Assembly: GCA_031216755.1 (NCBI GenBank) | Contig: JARUHG010000001.1 | Span: 1,054,001-1,118,000 of the forward strand | Direction: 5' to 3' | DNA: 64,000 nt | Origin: Lysobacter arvi | GTDB lineage: Bacteria > Pseudomonadota > Gammaproteobacteria > Xanthomonadales > Xanthomonadaceae | Shown here: positions 12,877 to 22,082 of the stretch, piece after piece | Position numbering within the stretch: position 1 is the first letter of the stretch | Layout of the letters: each line of letters starts with the position of its first letter | The notes under the pieces: generated by a model | Databases searched by the model: none | What the model was told of the DNA's origin: nothing | What the model saw: only the letters and a program-made list of their open reading frames with translations | Made by a program: the position numbers and the translations under genes

Positions 12877-13539
12877 TCACCACACCAGGTCGTCAGGCAC
12901 CTGGTACTGCGGGTCGGCGTACGGGTCTTCCTCGGCGGGTGCGTTCGGGTCGACCTTCAGGGCGACGGCCGGGGGGAAGATGGTTTCGGCCTGCGCGAGC
13001 AGTTCGGCGGTGACCAGCAGGTAGCGGCCGTCCATCTGCAGCACGCCGAGTTCGCCGGCGTTGAGCTGCTTGAGCTGCGCTTCGTTGACGTAGATGCGCT
13101 TGATCTTGCCGCCATACGGAAAGTGACGGGCAATCTCGGCGGCGGCGTCGTTCAGGGCCTTGTCCTTGACGAGTTCGGCAAGCTTCGCGCGCGCCTCGCG
13201 GCGCTTGCGGGCTTCCTCCTGCTTCGCCGCTTCGGCCGCGATGCGCTCGTCCTTCTCGCGCTGGGCACGGATCGCGTAGGCCTTGGCCAGGTCGATGTCC
13301 TCGCGCGTCTGCGGCTTGCCGCCCTGGCGTGGGCCCGGCTTGCGGGCGTCGGGTTTGCGGCCATCCTGGCGGCGCGCGTCGGGACGTCCCTGCGTCTTCG
13401 CCCCCTGCGGCTGGCCCCCTTGCGGCTTTCCGCCCGCCCGATGGTCGGGCTTGCCGCCCTTGGCATGCGCGGGACGCTCGGGCTTGGGCGCGGGCTTGAA
13501 GCCCAGGCCCATCAACTGGTCGCGGAGGCTGTTGCTCAT
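12877..13539 (-). CDS. DUF2058 family protein (YaiL-like)
   Basis: This 220-residue protein starts MSNSLRDQLMGLGF, as DUF2058/YaiL proteins do. A highly basic Gly/Lys/Arg/Gln-rich linker runs from about residue 15 to 75, then a charged helix (QREKDERIAAEAAKQEEARKRR), and a conserved C-terminal domain with FPYGGKIKRIYVNEAQLKQLNAGELGV. The basic linker suggests nucleic-acid contact, but no function is established that I know of. The gene stands 92 bp downstream of slyX on the same strand and 59 bp before the acyltransferase start. Confidence 0.85.
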   Translation of the reverse strand: MSNSLRDQLMGLGFKPAPKPERPAHAKGGKPDHRAGGKPQGGQPQGAKTQGRPDARRQDGRKPDARKPGPRQGGKPQTREDIDLAKAYAIRAQREKDERIAAEAAKQEEARKRREARAKLAELVKDKALNDAAAEIARHFPYGGKIKRIYVNEAQLKQLNAGELGVLQMDGRYLLVTAELLAQAETIFPPAVALKVDPNAPAEEDPYADPQYQVPDDLVW

Positions 13540-13632
13540 GATGCTGCTGCGAGAGAGGAGGACTGCAGGTCCGAAGTATAGGCAGCCGGAAGCGGCAGCG
13601 CGCGGCTTTCGGTCGCCCGCGGCGTGCGGCCG

Positions 13633-13872
13633 TCAGTAATGCGGCGGCGGAGGTTCCTGCGACGGGTCGGCGGCGAACGGATTGGACGCGAGCGCGGTCC
13701 GCATCTGCTTCAACTCCTCCAGCACGCGGTGCATCGCCAGCGCGTTGCGCGCCTCCTCGCCGCGCGCGGCGGCGAGGGCGTCGCTGAGTTCCGACAGCGC
13801 CTGCTCCTGGAACGCCAGCCGCGTTTCCAGATCGATCAGGCGCTGCTCGAGCTCGTCGTTCCTGGCGGTCAT
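13633..13872 (-). CDS. slyX: SlyX family protein
   Basis: This 79-residue coiled-coil protein has the SlyX pattern: LEQRLIDLETRLAFQEQALSELSDAL heptads at the N-terminus and a proline-rich end PPPPHY. Its function is unknown; E. coli slyX sits near slyD. Its ATG starts one base beyond the ugd stop codon, so the two genes are almost certainly co-transcribed and probably translationally coupled. Confidence 0.9.
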   Translation of the reverse strand: MTARNDELEQRLIDLETRLAFQEQALSELSDALAAARGEEARNALAMHRVLEELKQMRTALASNPFAADPSQEPPPPHY

Positions 13873-13873
13873 G

Positions 13874-15214
13874 TCAGTGCGTCTGGATCGAGCGTCCCCG
13901 CCCGATGCCGTAGTACGCCAGGCCGGCCGATTCCACTTCGTCCGGGTGGTAGAGGTTGCGGCCGTCGAAGATCACCGCGTCGTTCACCGACTGCTTCAAA
14001 CGCGCGAAATCCGGGCTGCGGAACTGCTTCCATTCGGTGACCACCACCAGCGCGTCGGCGTCGGCCAGCGCGGCGCGTGCCGAGTCGCACAGCACCAGGT
14101 CGTCGCGGTCGCCGAAGATGCGGTGCGCTTCCTCGCTCGCTTCCGGGTCGTAGGCGCGCACTTTCGCGCCGGCGTCCCACAGCTGCTGCAGCAGGCGGCG
14201 GCTGGAGGCTTCGCGCATGTCGTCGGTGTTCGGCTTGAAGGCCAGGCCCCACACCGCGAACGTCTTGCCGGCCACGTTGCCGTCGTAATGACGCTGGATC
14301 AGTTCGAACAGGTGGCCCTTCTGCTGCTCGTTGACGCCCTCCACGGCGCCCAGCAGCTGCGCGGTGTAGCCGTGCTGCTGCGCGGTGCGGTGCAGCGCCT
14401 GCACGTCCTTCGGAAAGCACGAACCGCCGTAACCGGCGCCCGGGTAGATGAAGTGCCAGCCGATGCGCGGATCCGAACCAATGCCCTGGCGCACCATCTC
14501 CACGTCCGCGCCCACGCGCTCGGCGATGTTGGCGATCTCGTTCATGAAGCTGATCTTCGTCGCCAGCATCGCGTTGGCGGCGTACTTGGTCAGTTCGGCC
14601 GAACGCACGTCCATCACCACGATGCGCTCGTGGTTGCGGTTGAACGGCGCGTACAGACGCTTCAGGCGTTCCACCGCCCCCGCGCTCGACGAACCGATCA
14701 CGATGCGGTCCGGGCGCATGCAGTCGTTGACCGCATCGCCTTCCTTGAGGAATTCCGGGTTCGACGCGACCTCGAAGGCCAGCTCGACGCCGCGTGCGCG
14801 CAGTTCGTCGGCGATCGCGGCCCGCACCTTGTCGGCCGTCCCCACCGGCACCGTCGACTTGTTCACGACGACCGAGGGACGCTCCAGGTGCTTGCCGATG
14901 GTACGTGCCACCGCGAGCACGTACTTCAAGTCCGCGCTGCCGTCTTCGTCCGGCGGCGTGCCGACCGCGATGAAGATCACGTCGCCGTGCGCGATCGCCG
15001 CGGCCGCATCGGTCGTGAAGGTCAACCGGCCCGCGGCGTGGTTGGCCTTCACCATCGGCTCCAGGCCCGGTTCGTAGATCGGAATCACACCGCGGTTGAG
15101 GCCTTCGACCTTGGCCTGGTCGATGTCGACGCAGACCACGTCGTGGCCGACATCGGCCAGGCAGGTGCCGGTGACCAGGCCGACGTAGCCCGTTCCGAAG
15201 ATGGTGACGCGCAT
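13874..15214 (-). CDS. ugd: UDP-glucose 6-dehydrogenase
   Basis: This 446-residue enzyme oxidises UDP-glucose to UDP-glucuronate with two NAD+, supplying exopolysaccharide or LPS synthesis. The Rossmann motif is [11 protein letters not shown] at residues 6-16, and the catalytic cysteine is Cys266 within YGGSCFPKD. The central dimerisation and C-terminal UDP-binding domains are complete ([17 protein letters not shown]). ATG 15214 is directly followed by the expected [12 protein letters not shown]. It is the first gene of a ugd-slyX pair. Confidence 0.96.
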   Translation of the reverse strand: MRVTIFGTGYVGLVTGTCLADVGHDVVCVDIDQAKVEGLNRGVIPIYEPGLEPMVKANHAAGRLTFTTDAAAAIAHGDVIFIAVGTPPDEDGSADLKYVLAVARTIGKHLERPSVVVNKSTVPVGTADKVRAAIADELRARGVELAFEVASNPEFLKEGDAVNDCMRPDRIVIGSSSAGAVERLKRLYAPFNRNHERIVVMDVRSAELTKYAANAMLATKISFMNEIANIAERVGADVEMVRQGIGSDPRIGWHFIYPGAGYGGSCFPKDVQALHRTAQQHGYTAQLLGAVEGVNEQQKGHLFELIQRHYDGNVAGKTFAVWGLAFKPNTDDMREASSRRLLQQLWDAGAKVRAYDPEASEEAHRIFGDRDDLVLCDSARAALADADALVVVTEWKQFRSPDFARLKQSVNDAVIFDGRNLYHPDEVESAGLAYYGIGRGRSIQTH

Positions 15215-15308
15215 GCAGTTACTCCGAGCGTGACGAGGGGTGCACGGTAACCAGTCGCGAGTGAAGAGCCTGCTCGCTTCCGGTGAACGTCGCCCTGGAG
15301 ACCGGTTG

Positions 15309-16097
15309 TTACTGCTTGCCCTGCCCCGGCTTCACGATGTCGAGCAACTCGACTTCGAAGACCAGCGTCTGGTTCGGGCCGATCGGACCGGCGCCCTGCG
15401 CGCCGTATGCGAGCTTGCTCGGAATCCAGAAACGGAACTTGCTGCCCACCGGCATGAGCGTCAGGCCTTCCTGCCAGCCCGGCACCATCTGGGCGAGCAC
15501 GAAGGTCGCCGGCTCACCGCGATCGTAGGAGCTGTCGAAGGTCTTGCCGTCGAGCAGCGTGCCCTTGTAGTGCGCGCTCACCACGTCCGTGGGCTGCGGC
15601 TTTGGCCCCTTGCCTTCGGTGATCACCTGGTACTGCAGGCCCGAGGCGGTGGTCTTCACGCCGGGCTTGTTCGCATTGTCCGCAAGGAACTTGGCGCCGG
15701 CCTCCGCATTCTTCTTCGCGTCGGCCTCGAGCTTGGCGATCTGCTGCGCGCGGACCTTCTGCGCGAACGCCTCGCGGATCTCGCCGGCCTGCTTCTCGTC
15801 GAGCAGCGGCTTGCCACCTTCGAGCGAGGTCTTGAGCGCCTTGTGCAGCGTGTCGAGGTCGATCTCGCCCTTGACCGGCTCCAGCGAGCGCGCCATGTCC
15901 ATGCCGATCATGTAGCTGACCTGTTCCTTCTCCGTCGCCAGGCCCGCGATGGGCTTCGCGCCGTCCTTGCCGGCGTCCGCGGTGGCGGCGTCCTTCTTGG
16001 CTTCTGCGTTGTCGGCAGGCTTGTTGCACGCAGCGGCAAGCACGGCGAGCGAAGCGACGGCCAGGGCAAGGCCGGTATGGCGCGGGTTGAACTTCAT
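15309..16097 (-). CDS. FKBP-type peptidyl-prolyl isomerase lipoprotein
   Basis: This 262-residue envelope isomerase has a signal peptide ending in a lipobox-like LAAAC, so it is probably a lipoprotein. Residues about 50-150 form the FKBP N-terminal dimerisation domain ([17 protein letters not shown]), and residues about 155-262 the FKBP catalytic domain ([25 protein letters not shown]). This is the Mip/FkpA layout. The start at ATG 16097 has GGAG upstream and gives a proper signal peptide; a longer open frame from 16199 does not. A second, similar FKBP gene lies 150 bp upstream, so the pair likely arose by duplication. Confidence 0.93.
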   Translation of the reverse strand: MKFNPRHTGLALAVASLAVLAAACNKPADNAEAKKDAATADAGKDGAKPIAGLATEKEQVSYMIGMDMARSLEPVKGEIDLDTLHKALKTSLEGGKPLLDEKQAGEIREAFAQKVRAQQIAKLEADAKKNAEAGAKFLADNANKPGVKTTASGLQYQVITEGKGPKPQPTDVVSAHYKGTLLDGKTFDSSYDRGEPATFVLAQMVPGWQEGLTLMPVGSKFRFWIPSKLAYGAQGAGPIGPNQTLVFEVELLDIVKPGQGKQ

Positions 16098-16247
16098 CGG
16101 GGGCTCCAGGAAGGAAGGGTCGCCGGAACGGACCACCGCCCCGGCGTTGCGGCCAGACAAACTGCCAGCGGCGAACTGAACCTCAGGCGTACCGCGCACG
16201 AGGCGCGGTGCGCTTCCGGTCGATCGACGCGCGTGGCAAGACGCGTA

Positions 16248-17183
16248 TTACAGGATGCCCATCAGTTCGACGTCGAACACCAGCGTCGCGTTCGGACCGA
16301 TCGGGCCGCCCGGCGTGCCGCTCGCGCCGTAGGCGAGGTCGCCCGGAATCCAGAAGCGGAACTTGCTGCCCACCGGCATCATGCCGACGCCTTCGGTCCA
16401 GCCCGCGATGACCTGGTTGAGCGCGAACTCCGCCGGCTGGTTGCGCGCGTAGGAGCTGTCGAACACGGTGCCGTCGAGCAGCTTGCCTTCGTAGTTGACG
16501 CGCACGCGATCGGTGGCGGTCGGACGCGGACCCGAACCCTGGCGCAGCACCATGTACTGCAGGCCCGAACCGGTGGTGATCACGCCCTTCTGCGTCTTGT
16601 TCTCGGCGAGGAACTTCGCGCCTTCGGCCTTGTTCTTCTCGCCCAGCTGCGAGGCCTGCGCCTGCATCTTGGCCTGCACCTTCTGCTGGAACGACTGGCG
16701 GATCGCGCCCAGCTCGGCATCGCTGAGCAGCAGCTGGCCCTTGTCGAACGAGGTGCGGATCGCCTGGATCACGACCGGCAGTTCGAGCTCGTCCTTGATC
16801 GGCGCGAGCGAGCGGCCGACGTCGGCACCGACGAGATAGGCGACCTTGTCCTTCGGCACGTCCGGCGCCTTGCTGCCGGCCGGGGCCTGGCCGGTGCGCA
16901 CGGCGATGCGCTGCATCAGCGCGGGGCCGACCGTCTGCGCTTCGGCTTCGGTGATCAGCGGCTTGCCGCCGTCGAAGGCGTTCTGGATGGCGCGCTGGAA
17001 CGCGGCCAGGTCGATGTCGGGCGACAGCGGGGTGATCGACTGGGCAATGTCGGTGCCCACCATGTAGCTGGTCTTTTCGCGTTCGGTGGTCAGCACGTTC
17101 TTTTCCTGAGCAGTGGCCGCCCCGCCGATCAGCGTGGCCGCAGTGGTTAGCAACACGGCGGCGCCGCGCATCAATGCCTTCAT
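16248..17183 (-). CDS. FKBP-type peptidyl-prolyl isomerase, periplasmic
   Basis: This 311-residue FkpA/Mip-type isomerase has a cleavable signal peptide ([15 protein letters not shown] then QEKN) and no lipobox cysteine, unlike its downstream paralogue. The N-terminal dimerisation domain contains [15 protein letters not shown] and a second similar stretch ([16 protein letters not shown]), so this part appears duplicated relative to the neighbour. The catalytic domain includes [16 protein letters not shown] and WIPGDLAYG. The start at 17183 is the ATG that gives the signal peptide. It assists folding of periplasmic or outer-membrane proteins. It is divergent from the GntR/ABC module. Confidence 0.93.
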   Translation of the reverse strand: MKALMRGAAVLLTTAATLIGGAATAQEKNVLTTEREKTSYMVGTDIAQSITPLSPDIDLAAFQRAIQNAFDGGKPLITEAEAQTVGPALMQRIAVRTGQAPAGSKAPDVPKDKVAYLVGADVGRSLAPIKDELELPVVIQAIRTSFDKGQLLLSDAELGAIRQSFQQKVQAKMQAQASQLGEKNKAEGAKFLAENKTQKGVITTGSGLQYMVLRQGSGPRPTATDRVRVNYEGKLLDGTVFDSSYARNQPAEFALNQVIAGWTEGVGMMPVGSKFRFWIPGDLAYGASGTPGGPIGPNATLVFDVELMGIL

Positions 17184-17512
17184 CGGGAACCTACTCCGTA
17201 TGGGTGTTGTCGTCCGGTGTGTGCCGGCGCCCTGCAGCGCCAGTGGATGCGGCGCGGGCAAGTCGTGCATTGTCGCGGCACGGGCGCGCTGCGGCAATCG
17301 CCGCATGTCTCTACACGCGTTGTACGCACGCGCCGCTGACAGGCGGTGCGCATCCGTGCCGCGCGCACTCGCACGGCCAACCGGCCTCAGCCGACATCCG
17401 CCGCAAAGACACCGCCGTCGACGCGGGCCAAGCTTTGGCGCGCGCGGTTCGGCCGCTCGACACCCCCTCCTCGACCGCTTGTCGGCTATGCCATCAGTTG
17501 GGTGGCGACCGG

Positions 17513-17540
17513 TTGACCGGGCGTATTTTGGTGTTATAGT
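17513..17540 (+). promoter_or_regulatory. Sigma70-like promoter of the YtrA/ABC operon
   Basis: TTGACC at 17513-17518 and TATAGT at 17535-17540 are separated by 16 bases, a good housekeeping-type promoter about 40 bp before the first gene. The -10 hexamer lies within the repressor palindrome, which would explain repression by occlusion. Confidence 0.65.
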
Positions 17541-17551
17541 TGCCTACAACA
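17532..17551 (+). promoter_or_regulatory. YtrA-type GntR operator overlapping the -10 box
   Basis: The site has the pattern TGTT-n-TAG-n4-CTA-n-AACA, with 14 of 20 positions symmetric. This agrees with the GTnTA-n6-TAnAC type of palindrome bound by YtrA-subfamily GntR repressors. A YtrA-type gene is the second cistron downstream, so autoregulation is the natural inference. Confidence 0.65.
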
Positions 17552-17580
17552 CCGGTCTACTAACGAGCAGGACGTTCACC

Positions 17581-17988
17581 ATGAACCGCAGGTTCCAGAA
17601 CTCCGTTACGGCTCTCCTGGCGTCCGCTTCGGCGCTCGCCCTGTGCCTGGCGCTCGCCATGCCGGCTCCCGAGAAGGCGCAGGCCGAACGCATGGCGGTG
17701 CAGATGGGCCCGGTCGACGCGACCTTCACGCCCGCCGATCCGTCCCGCAGCCAGCAGGAACAACTCGATGCGCTCGCCCGCAGCATCGAGCGCCGGGCCG
17801 ACCGGGTCGAAACCCTGGCCGACGCCGCCACCCTGGCCGCCGAAATCGCCACTGCCACCGCGCTCGCCCAGGCGGTCAAGAGCGCCGGCGAGAACGAACC
17901 CGAATCCGAACACAAGGCACGGACCGCCGCCCGGCATCGCCGGCAAACCCTTGTCATGCCTTATTTCTCTTTCGCACCGCGGGGCTGA
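17581..17988 (+). CDS. Small secreted protein of unknown function, first gene of the YtrA operon
   Basis: The 135-residue product has an N-terminal signal peptide (hydrophobic about residues 8-27, probable cleavage after AQA near residue 35). The mature part is charged and helical (SQQEQLDALARSIERRADRVETLADAATLAAEIATA), followed by a basic stretch and a C-terminal aromatic tail VMPYFSF. I do not recognise a family. The ATG is 30 bases downstream of the operator, and the stop is 3 bases before the GntR gene, so it belongs to the operon. Its position suggests that its level is tied to the same signal that induces the ABC transporter. Confidence 0.75.
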   Translation: MNRRFQNSVTALLASASALALCLALAMPAPEKAQAERMAVQMGPVDATFTPADPSRSQQEQLDALARSIERRADRVETLADAATLAAEIATATALAQAVKSAGENEPESEHKARTAARHRRQTLVMPYFSFAPRG

Positions 17989-17991
17989 ACC

Positions 17992-18360
17992 ATGACCGCA
18001 ATCCAATGGAGCGACGGCGCTCCGATCTATCGCCAGCTGAAGGATCGCGTCATCGCGATGATGCTCGACGGGGTCCTGAAGCCGGGGGACGCTCTGCCCT
18101 CCGTGCGCCAGGTCGCCGCCGAATACCAGCTCAATCCCATCACCGTCTCGCGCGCCTATCAGGAACTGGCGGACGAGGCTCTCGTCGAGAAACGCAGGGG
18201 TCTTGGCATGTACGTGACCGAAGAGGCGGCAAAGAAACTGCTGTTCAACGAACGCGAACGCTTCCTGCGCGAGGAGTGGCCGCTGGTGCTCGAACGCATC
18301 ATGCGACTGGGCCTCACCGCCGAAGACCTGCTCGCCCCGGCCAAGGCAGGCTCGCCATGA
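17992..18360 (+). CDS. GntR-family transcriptional regulator, YtrA subfamily
   Basis: This 122-residue protein is a winged-helix GntR regulator: PIYRQLKDRVIAMMLDGVLKPGDALPSVRQVA, then LNPITVSRAYQELADEALVEKRRGLGMYV. A short helical C-terminus of about 45 residues is typical of the YtrA subfamily, which lacks a large ligand domain and usually represses a neighbouring ABC transporter operon. The stop codon overlaps the ATPase start (ATGA), indicating translational coupling. The palindrome at the operon promoter is its likely binding site. The inducing signal is unknown; envelope stress or a cell-wall antibiotic would be the usual suspects. Confidence 0.9.
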   Translation: MTAIQWSDGAPIYRQLKDRVIAMMLDGVLKPGDALPSVRQVAAEYQLNPITVSRAYQELADEALVEKRRGLGMYVTEEAAKKLLFNERERFLREEWPLVLERIMRLGLTAEDLLAPAKAGSP

Positions 18361-19247
18361 ACGCTCCGGCTTCCATCGTCTCGGCCACCACGTCCGTCGT
18401 AAGCGCCCGCGGACTGCGCAAGGCCTACAAGAACAAGGTCGCGCTGGACGACACCGCCTTCGAGATCCCGTCGGGCCGCATCGTCGGGCTGATCGGGCCC
18501 AACGGCGCAGGCAAGACCACCGCGCTCAAGGCGATCCTCGGGCTGATTCCGTTCGACGGCGATCTGCGCGTGCTCGGCCGCGATCCGCGCACCGAACGCG
18601 ACGAACTGATGCGCGATGTGTGCTTCATCGCCGATGTCGCGGTGCTCCCGCGCTGGATCCGCGTGAAGGAAGCGATCGATTTCGTGGCCGGGGTGCATCC
18701 GCGCTTCGACCGCGCCAAGTGCGAACGCTTCCTCGCCCACACGCAGCTCAAGCCGCAGATGCGCGTGCGCGAATTGTCCAAGGGCATGATCGTGCAGTTG
18801 CACCTGGCGCTGGTGATGGCCATCGACGCCCGCCTGCTGGTGCTCGACGAACCCACGCTCGGCCTGGACATCCTCTACCGCAAGCAGTTCTACCAGCGCC
18901 TGCTGGAGGACTACTTCGACGAGGAGAAGACCATCCTGGTCACCACGCACCAGGTCGAGGAGATCGAGCACATCCTCACCGACGTGATGTTCATCCGCGA
19001 CGGCAAGGTCGTGCTGAACAACGACATGGAAACGCTCGGCGAGCGCTTCACCGAAGTGATGGTCAACGCCGAGCGCACCGGCGAGGCCCGCTCGCTCAAG
19101 CCGATCGACGAACGCGCCCTGCCCTTCGGCAAGACGGTGATGTTGTTCGACGGCGTACCGCGCGAGCAGCTGGCCGCACTGGGCGAAACCCGCACGCCGG
19201 GCCTGGCCGACCTGTTCGTCGCCACGATGAAGGGGACCTACGCATGA
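18357..19247 (+). CDS. ABC transporter ATP-binding protein
   Basis: This 296-residue ATPase carries Walker A GPNGAGKTT, the signature LSKGM in place of LSGGQ, and Walker B LLVLDEPTLGLD followed by the switch histidine in TTHQ. The C-terminal 70 residues form an extension seen in YtrB-like and drug-export ATPases. The ATG overlaps the GntR stop, and the TGA overlaps the permease ATG, so three consecutive genes are coupled. With the permease it forms a two-component ABC exporter. The signature LSKGM is a variant also seen in other two-gene export systems. Confidence 0.92.
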   Translation: MNAPASIVSATTSVVSARGLRKAYKNKVALDDTAFEIPSGRIVGLIGPNGAGKTTALKAILGLIPFDGDLRVLGRDPRTERDELMRDVCFIADVAVLPRWIRVKEAIDFVAGVHPRFDRAKCERFLAHTQLKPQMRVRELSKGMIVQLHLALVMAIDARLLVLDEPTLGLDILYRKQFYQRLLEDYFDEEKTILVTTHQVEEIEHILTDVMFIRDGKVVLNNDMETLGERFTEVMVNAERTGEARSLKPIDERALPFGKTVMLFDGVPREQLAALGETRTPGLADLFVATMKGTYA

Positions 19248-20302
19248 ACGCGATCAACGACTCCCACGAGCTCCCGCGCTCCGCCGCGGTCGTGGCGCCG
19301 CATCCCACCCACACGTTCAAGATGCTGCTCAGGCGCGAGTTCTGGGAGCACAAGGGCGGCTTCCTGTGGGCGCCGCTGGTGGCCGGCGGCATCCTGCTGG
19401 TGTTGACCCTGATGGGCATCGGCGCGGGTGAAGTGCTGCTGCGCAAGGTGCCCGATCGCGCGACCATCAACGTCGAAGGCGGCAGCTTCCAGGTCAACGG
19501 GCTGGACCTGTCGCAGCTCACCGCGAAGATGAGCCCGAGCGAACTGCACGAGTTCGGCGGCGTGATCGACGCGAGCCTGTACATGGCCGCGAGCTGGCCC
19601 TTCATCGTGCTGGCGTTCGTGGTGTTCTTCTACTGCCTGGGCAGCCTGTACGACGATCGCCGCGACCGCAGCGTGCTGTTCTGGAAGTCGCTGCCGATCT
19701 CCGATCGCGACACGGTGCTGTCGAAAGTGGCCAGCGCGACCCTGATGGCGCCGGCGATCGCCGCCGTCACCGCCGTGGCCACGGTGCTGGGCTCGATGGT
19801 GGTCTACAGCTTCGCGGTGATGCTGCACGGCGGAAACCCCATCACGATGCTGTGGGGCCCGGCGAGTCCGATGAAGGTGAGCCTGCACCTGCTCGCTTCC
19901 ATCCCGGTGTATGCGCTGTGGGCGCTGCCGACGGTGGGCTGGCTGATGCTCTGCTCGGCCTGGGCCAAGAGCAAGCCGTTCCTCTGGGCGATCATGATCC
20001 CGGTGTTCGCCGGCATCTTCGTCAGCTGGTTCGACCTGATGCAGCTGTTCGACCTGGAAACCGGCTGGTTCTGGAAGAACGTCGTCGCCCGCAGCCTGCT
20101 GAGCGTGGCCCCGGGTTCGTGGTTCGATGCGGCGCAGATCGGCGACATCGACGTCGACGGTCCGCAGGCGGTGCACTCGGTGTTGAGCCTGCGCACGATG
20201 TACTCCGTACTCGCCACGCCGCAGCTGTGGGTGGGCGCCCTGGCCGGCGCGGTGATGATCTTCGGCGCGATCCGCCTGCGCCGCTGGCGCGATGAGGGGT
20301 GA
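19244..20302 (+). CDS. ABC transporter permease
   Basis: This 352-residue membrane protein has about six hydrophobic segments (near residues 42-60, 113-132, 163-190, 225-245, 252-270 and 330-347). A large periplasmic loop lies between the first two. The cytoplasmic motif RDRSVLFWKSLPISDRDTVLSK is typical of ABC-2-type permeases of two-gene exporters. It starts within the stop codon of the ATPase gene. The substrate cannot be read from sequence. Confidence 0.9.
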   Translation: MNAINDSHELPRSAAVVAPHPTHTFKMLLRREFWEHKGGFLWAPLVAGGILLVLTLMGIGAGEVLLRKVPDRATINVEGGSFQVNGLDLSQLTAKMSPSELHEFGGVIDASLYMAASWPFIVLAFVVFFYCLGSLYDDRRDRSVLFWKSLPISDRDTVLSKVASATLMAPAIAAVTAVATVLGSMVVYSFAVMLHGGNPITMLWGPASPMKVSLHLLASIPVYALWALPTVGWLMLCSAWAKSKPFLWAIMIPVFAGIFVSWFDLMQLFDLETGWFWKNVVARSLLSVAPGSWFDAAQIGDIDVDGPQAVHSVLSLRTMYSVLATPQLWVGALAGAVMIFGAIRLRRWRDEG

Positions 20303-20310
20303 GCGCGAGC

Positions 20311-20359
20311 GCGGACCACTGGTCCGCGCCACGGGAAGCCCGGCCCTGGGTGGCCGGGC
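20311..20359. terminator. Two tandem hairpins after the ABC permease gene
   Basis: GCGGACC-act-GGTCCGC (20311-20327) is followed by GCCCGGCC-ctgggt-GGCCGGGC (20338-20359). Both are perfect stems in the 196-bp gap before the beta-repeat protein gene. No T-run follows, so they may attenuate rather than end transcription or stabilise the upstream mRNA. Confidence 0.5.
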
Positions 20360-20498
20360 CCGCGCAAGCCGAAGCCCGCCTCCACGACAGCGACGAACGC
20401 AGCACGGCAAGGCAACGAATTCCAGTTACTGCACGATGCATTGCAACCGCACGCACGTCTGCCGCATCCCATCAGGGCCTATCACGGAGAGATCCACC

Positions 20499-21332
20499 AT
20501 GCGCAAGCCCACTGTCGCCTTCGCCCTGCTTCCCCTCGCGCTGTTCGCCGGCCAGGCCCTCGCCGACGAATGCCGCCATTCCGAACCGCGCAACCTCGCG
20601 CTCGACTTCACCGGCGTGAAGACGGTGATGTTCGACATCGGCCCGCACGACCTCACCGTCACCGCTTCGCCCGGAGAGAAGGGCGCCGTGCAGGGCAAGG
20701 CCTGCGCGTCCAACGCCGATCGGCTCAAGGAGCTCTCGCTCACCCAGCAGCGCCTCGGCGACAAGATCGTCGTCACTGCCAAGCGCCAGGACACGCTCAG
20801 CATCAGCTTCGGCGGCGCGAACTACGCCTACCTGTCGCTCAACGCCACCGTGCCGGACAACGTGCTCGTGCAGCTCGATGTCGGTTCCGGCGACGCCCGC
20901 GTCTCCGGCGCCGCGGCGCTCAGCGCCGACGTGGGTTCCGGTGACGTCCAGGCGCGCAACATCCGCGGCCTGGTCACGGCCGACGTGAACTCCGGCGACA
21001 TCGAACTCGACACCATCGGTTCGCTGCGCGTGCTTTCGGTCGGTTCGGGCGACCTCAGCGCGCGTCGCGTCAAGACCGACGTCGAGGTCGGCAGCGTCGG
21101 CTCGGGCGACGTCGACCTGCGCGACGTCGGCGGCAACGTCAGCGTCGACAGCATCGGTTCCGGCGGCGTGGAAGCGCAGAAGGTCGGCGGCAACGTCATC
21201 GCCGGCAAGATCGGCTCCGGCGGCCTGGATGCGCACGATGTCGGCGGCAACCTTACCGTGCGCCGCGTCGGCAGCGGCGGCGTCGACCACAGCGGCGTCC
21301 GCGGCAACGTCAGCGTGCCCGCCGACGACTGA
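20499..21332 (+). CDS. Secreted DUF4097-like beta-repeat protein
   Basis: This 277-residue protein has a signal peptide (LPLALFAGQALA then DECR) and a mature part made of short repeats. From about residue 125 onward, GSGD, SGD or GSGG recurs every 17-20 residues, the pattern of DUF4097/DUF2807-type right-handed beta-solenoid proteins. Three of the last repeats begin with DVGGN or KVGGN. The ATG at 20499 follows GGAGAG by a good spacing. Such proteins are often encoded with envelope-stress regulators; here it lies directly after the YtrA/ABC genes. Molecular role is unknown. Confidence 0.82.
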   Translation: MRKPTVAFALLPLALFAGQALADECRHSEPRNLALDFTGVKTVMFDIGPHDLTVTASPGEKGAVQGKACASNADRLKELSLTQQRLGDKIVVTAKRQDTLSISFGGANYAYLSLNATVPDNVLVQLDVGSGDARVSGAAALSADVGSGDVQARNIRGLVTADVNSGDIELDTIGSLRVLSVGSGDLSARRVKTDVEVGSVGSGDVDLRDVGGNVSVDSIGSGGVEAQKVGGNVIAGKIGSGGLDAHDVGGNLTVRRVGSGGVDHSGVRGNVSVPADD

Positions 21333-21368
21333 TCTCCTTTCATCACCTCATCCGAGGATGCCCTCGCC

Positions 21369-22067
21369 ATGACCCCGCGATTCTTCGCCCTCACCGCACT
21401 GCTGTCCGGCACCATGCTGCTTTCGGCCTGCGGCGCGAACCCGTCGGCATCGTCACCGGCTGCGTCCAGCGCGCAGCAGAAAGCCGAAGAAACCCGCAGC
21501 GGCATTTCCGGTGCCGTGCAGAATGCGTTGGCCGAGGCGAAGAAGGAAATCGTCGAGGGCAACATCAGCGTCCATCACGGCAAGGGCGGCACGCGCGTGG
21601 AGATCTCGCCGAAGGGCGATCTCATCATCGATGGCCAGCCCGTGGCGGCAACGCCGCAGCAGCGCGCGTTGCTGCTCGATTACCGCAGCCACGCGATCCA
21701 GGTCGCCACCGCCGGCGTGGACATCGGCATGCACAGTGCGGACCTGGCGACGCAGGCGGTGGCCGCGTCGCTGAAGAGCGTCTTCACCGGCGGTTCCGAA
21801 GACGACATCGAACGCACGGTCCAGGCGCAGACCTCCGGGATCGAGAAGGCGGCGATGGCCCTGTGCGATGCGTTGCCCGGCATGATGGAGTCGCAGGACC
21901 GCCTCGCCGCGGCGATGCCGGAGTTCAAGCCGTATGCGACGATGACGCAGTCGGACATCGACGACTGCCGCAGCGACGCGAAGCACAAGGGCGAGAAGGT
22001 GGCCGACTCGGCCGCCACGGCGGCGGAAGAAGCGGGGAAGGCGGCTGAGGCGCCTACGAAGCAGTAG
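21369..22067 (+). CDS. DUF2884 (YggN-like) lipoprotein
   Basis: The 232-residue product has a lipoprotein signal with the lipobox LLSAC (Cys21). A short region with EGNISV and SPKGDLIIDGQPVAATPQQRALLLDYR matches DUF2884/YggN proteins, which are of unknown function. The middle is helical, with a CDALPGMMESQDRLAAAMPEFKPYATM section, and the end is Ala/Lys/Glu-rich. It is 36 bp after the beta-repeat gene, so the two probably share a transcript. A REP-like hairpin follows the stop. Confidence 0.82.
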   Translation: MTPRFFALTALLSGTMLLSACGANPSASSPAASSAQQKAEETRSGISGAVQNALAEAKKEIVEGNISVHHGKGGTRVEISPKGDLIIDGQPVAATPQQRALLLDYRSHAIQVATAGVDIGMHSADLATQAVAASLKSVFTGGSEDDIERTVQAQTSGIEKAAMALCDALPGMMESQDRLAAAMPEFKPYATMTQSDIDDCRSDAKHKGEKVADSAATAAEEAGKAAEAPTKQ

Positions 22068-22082
22068 GCGCCCTGCTTTCTG

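Larger units (their letters stand above)
17184..17580. other. Divergent intergenic region, FKBP gene / YtrA module
   Basis: I see no gene in these 397 bases. The right end holds a promoter (17513-17540) overlapped by a YtrA-type operator (17532-17551). No clear promoter for the FKBP gene on the minus strand was found. Confidence 0.6.
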
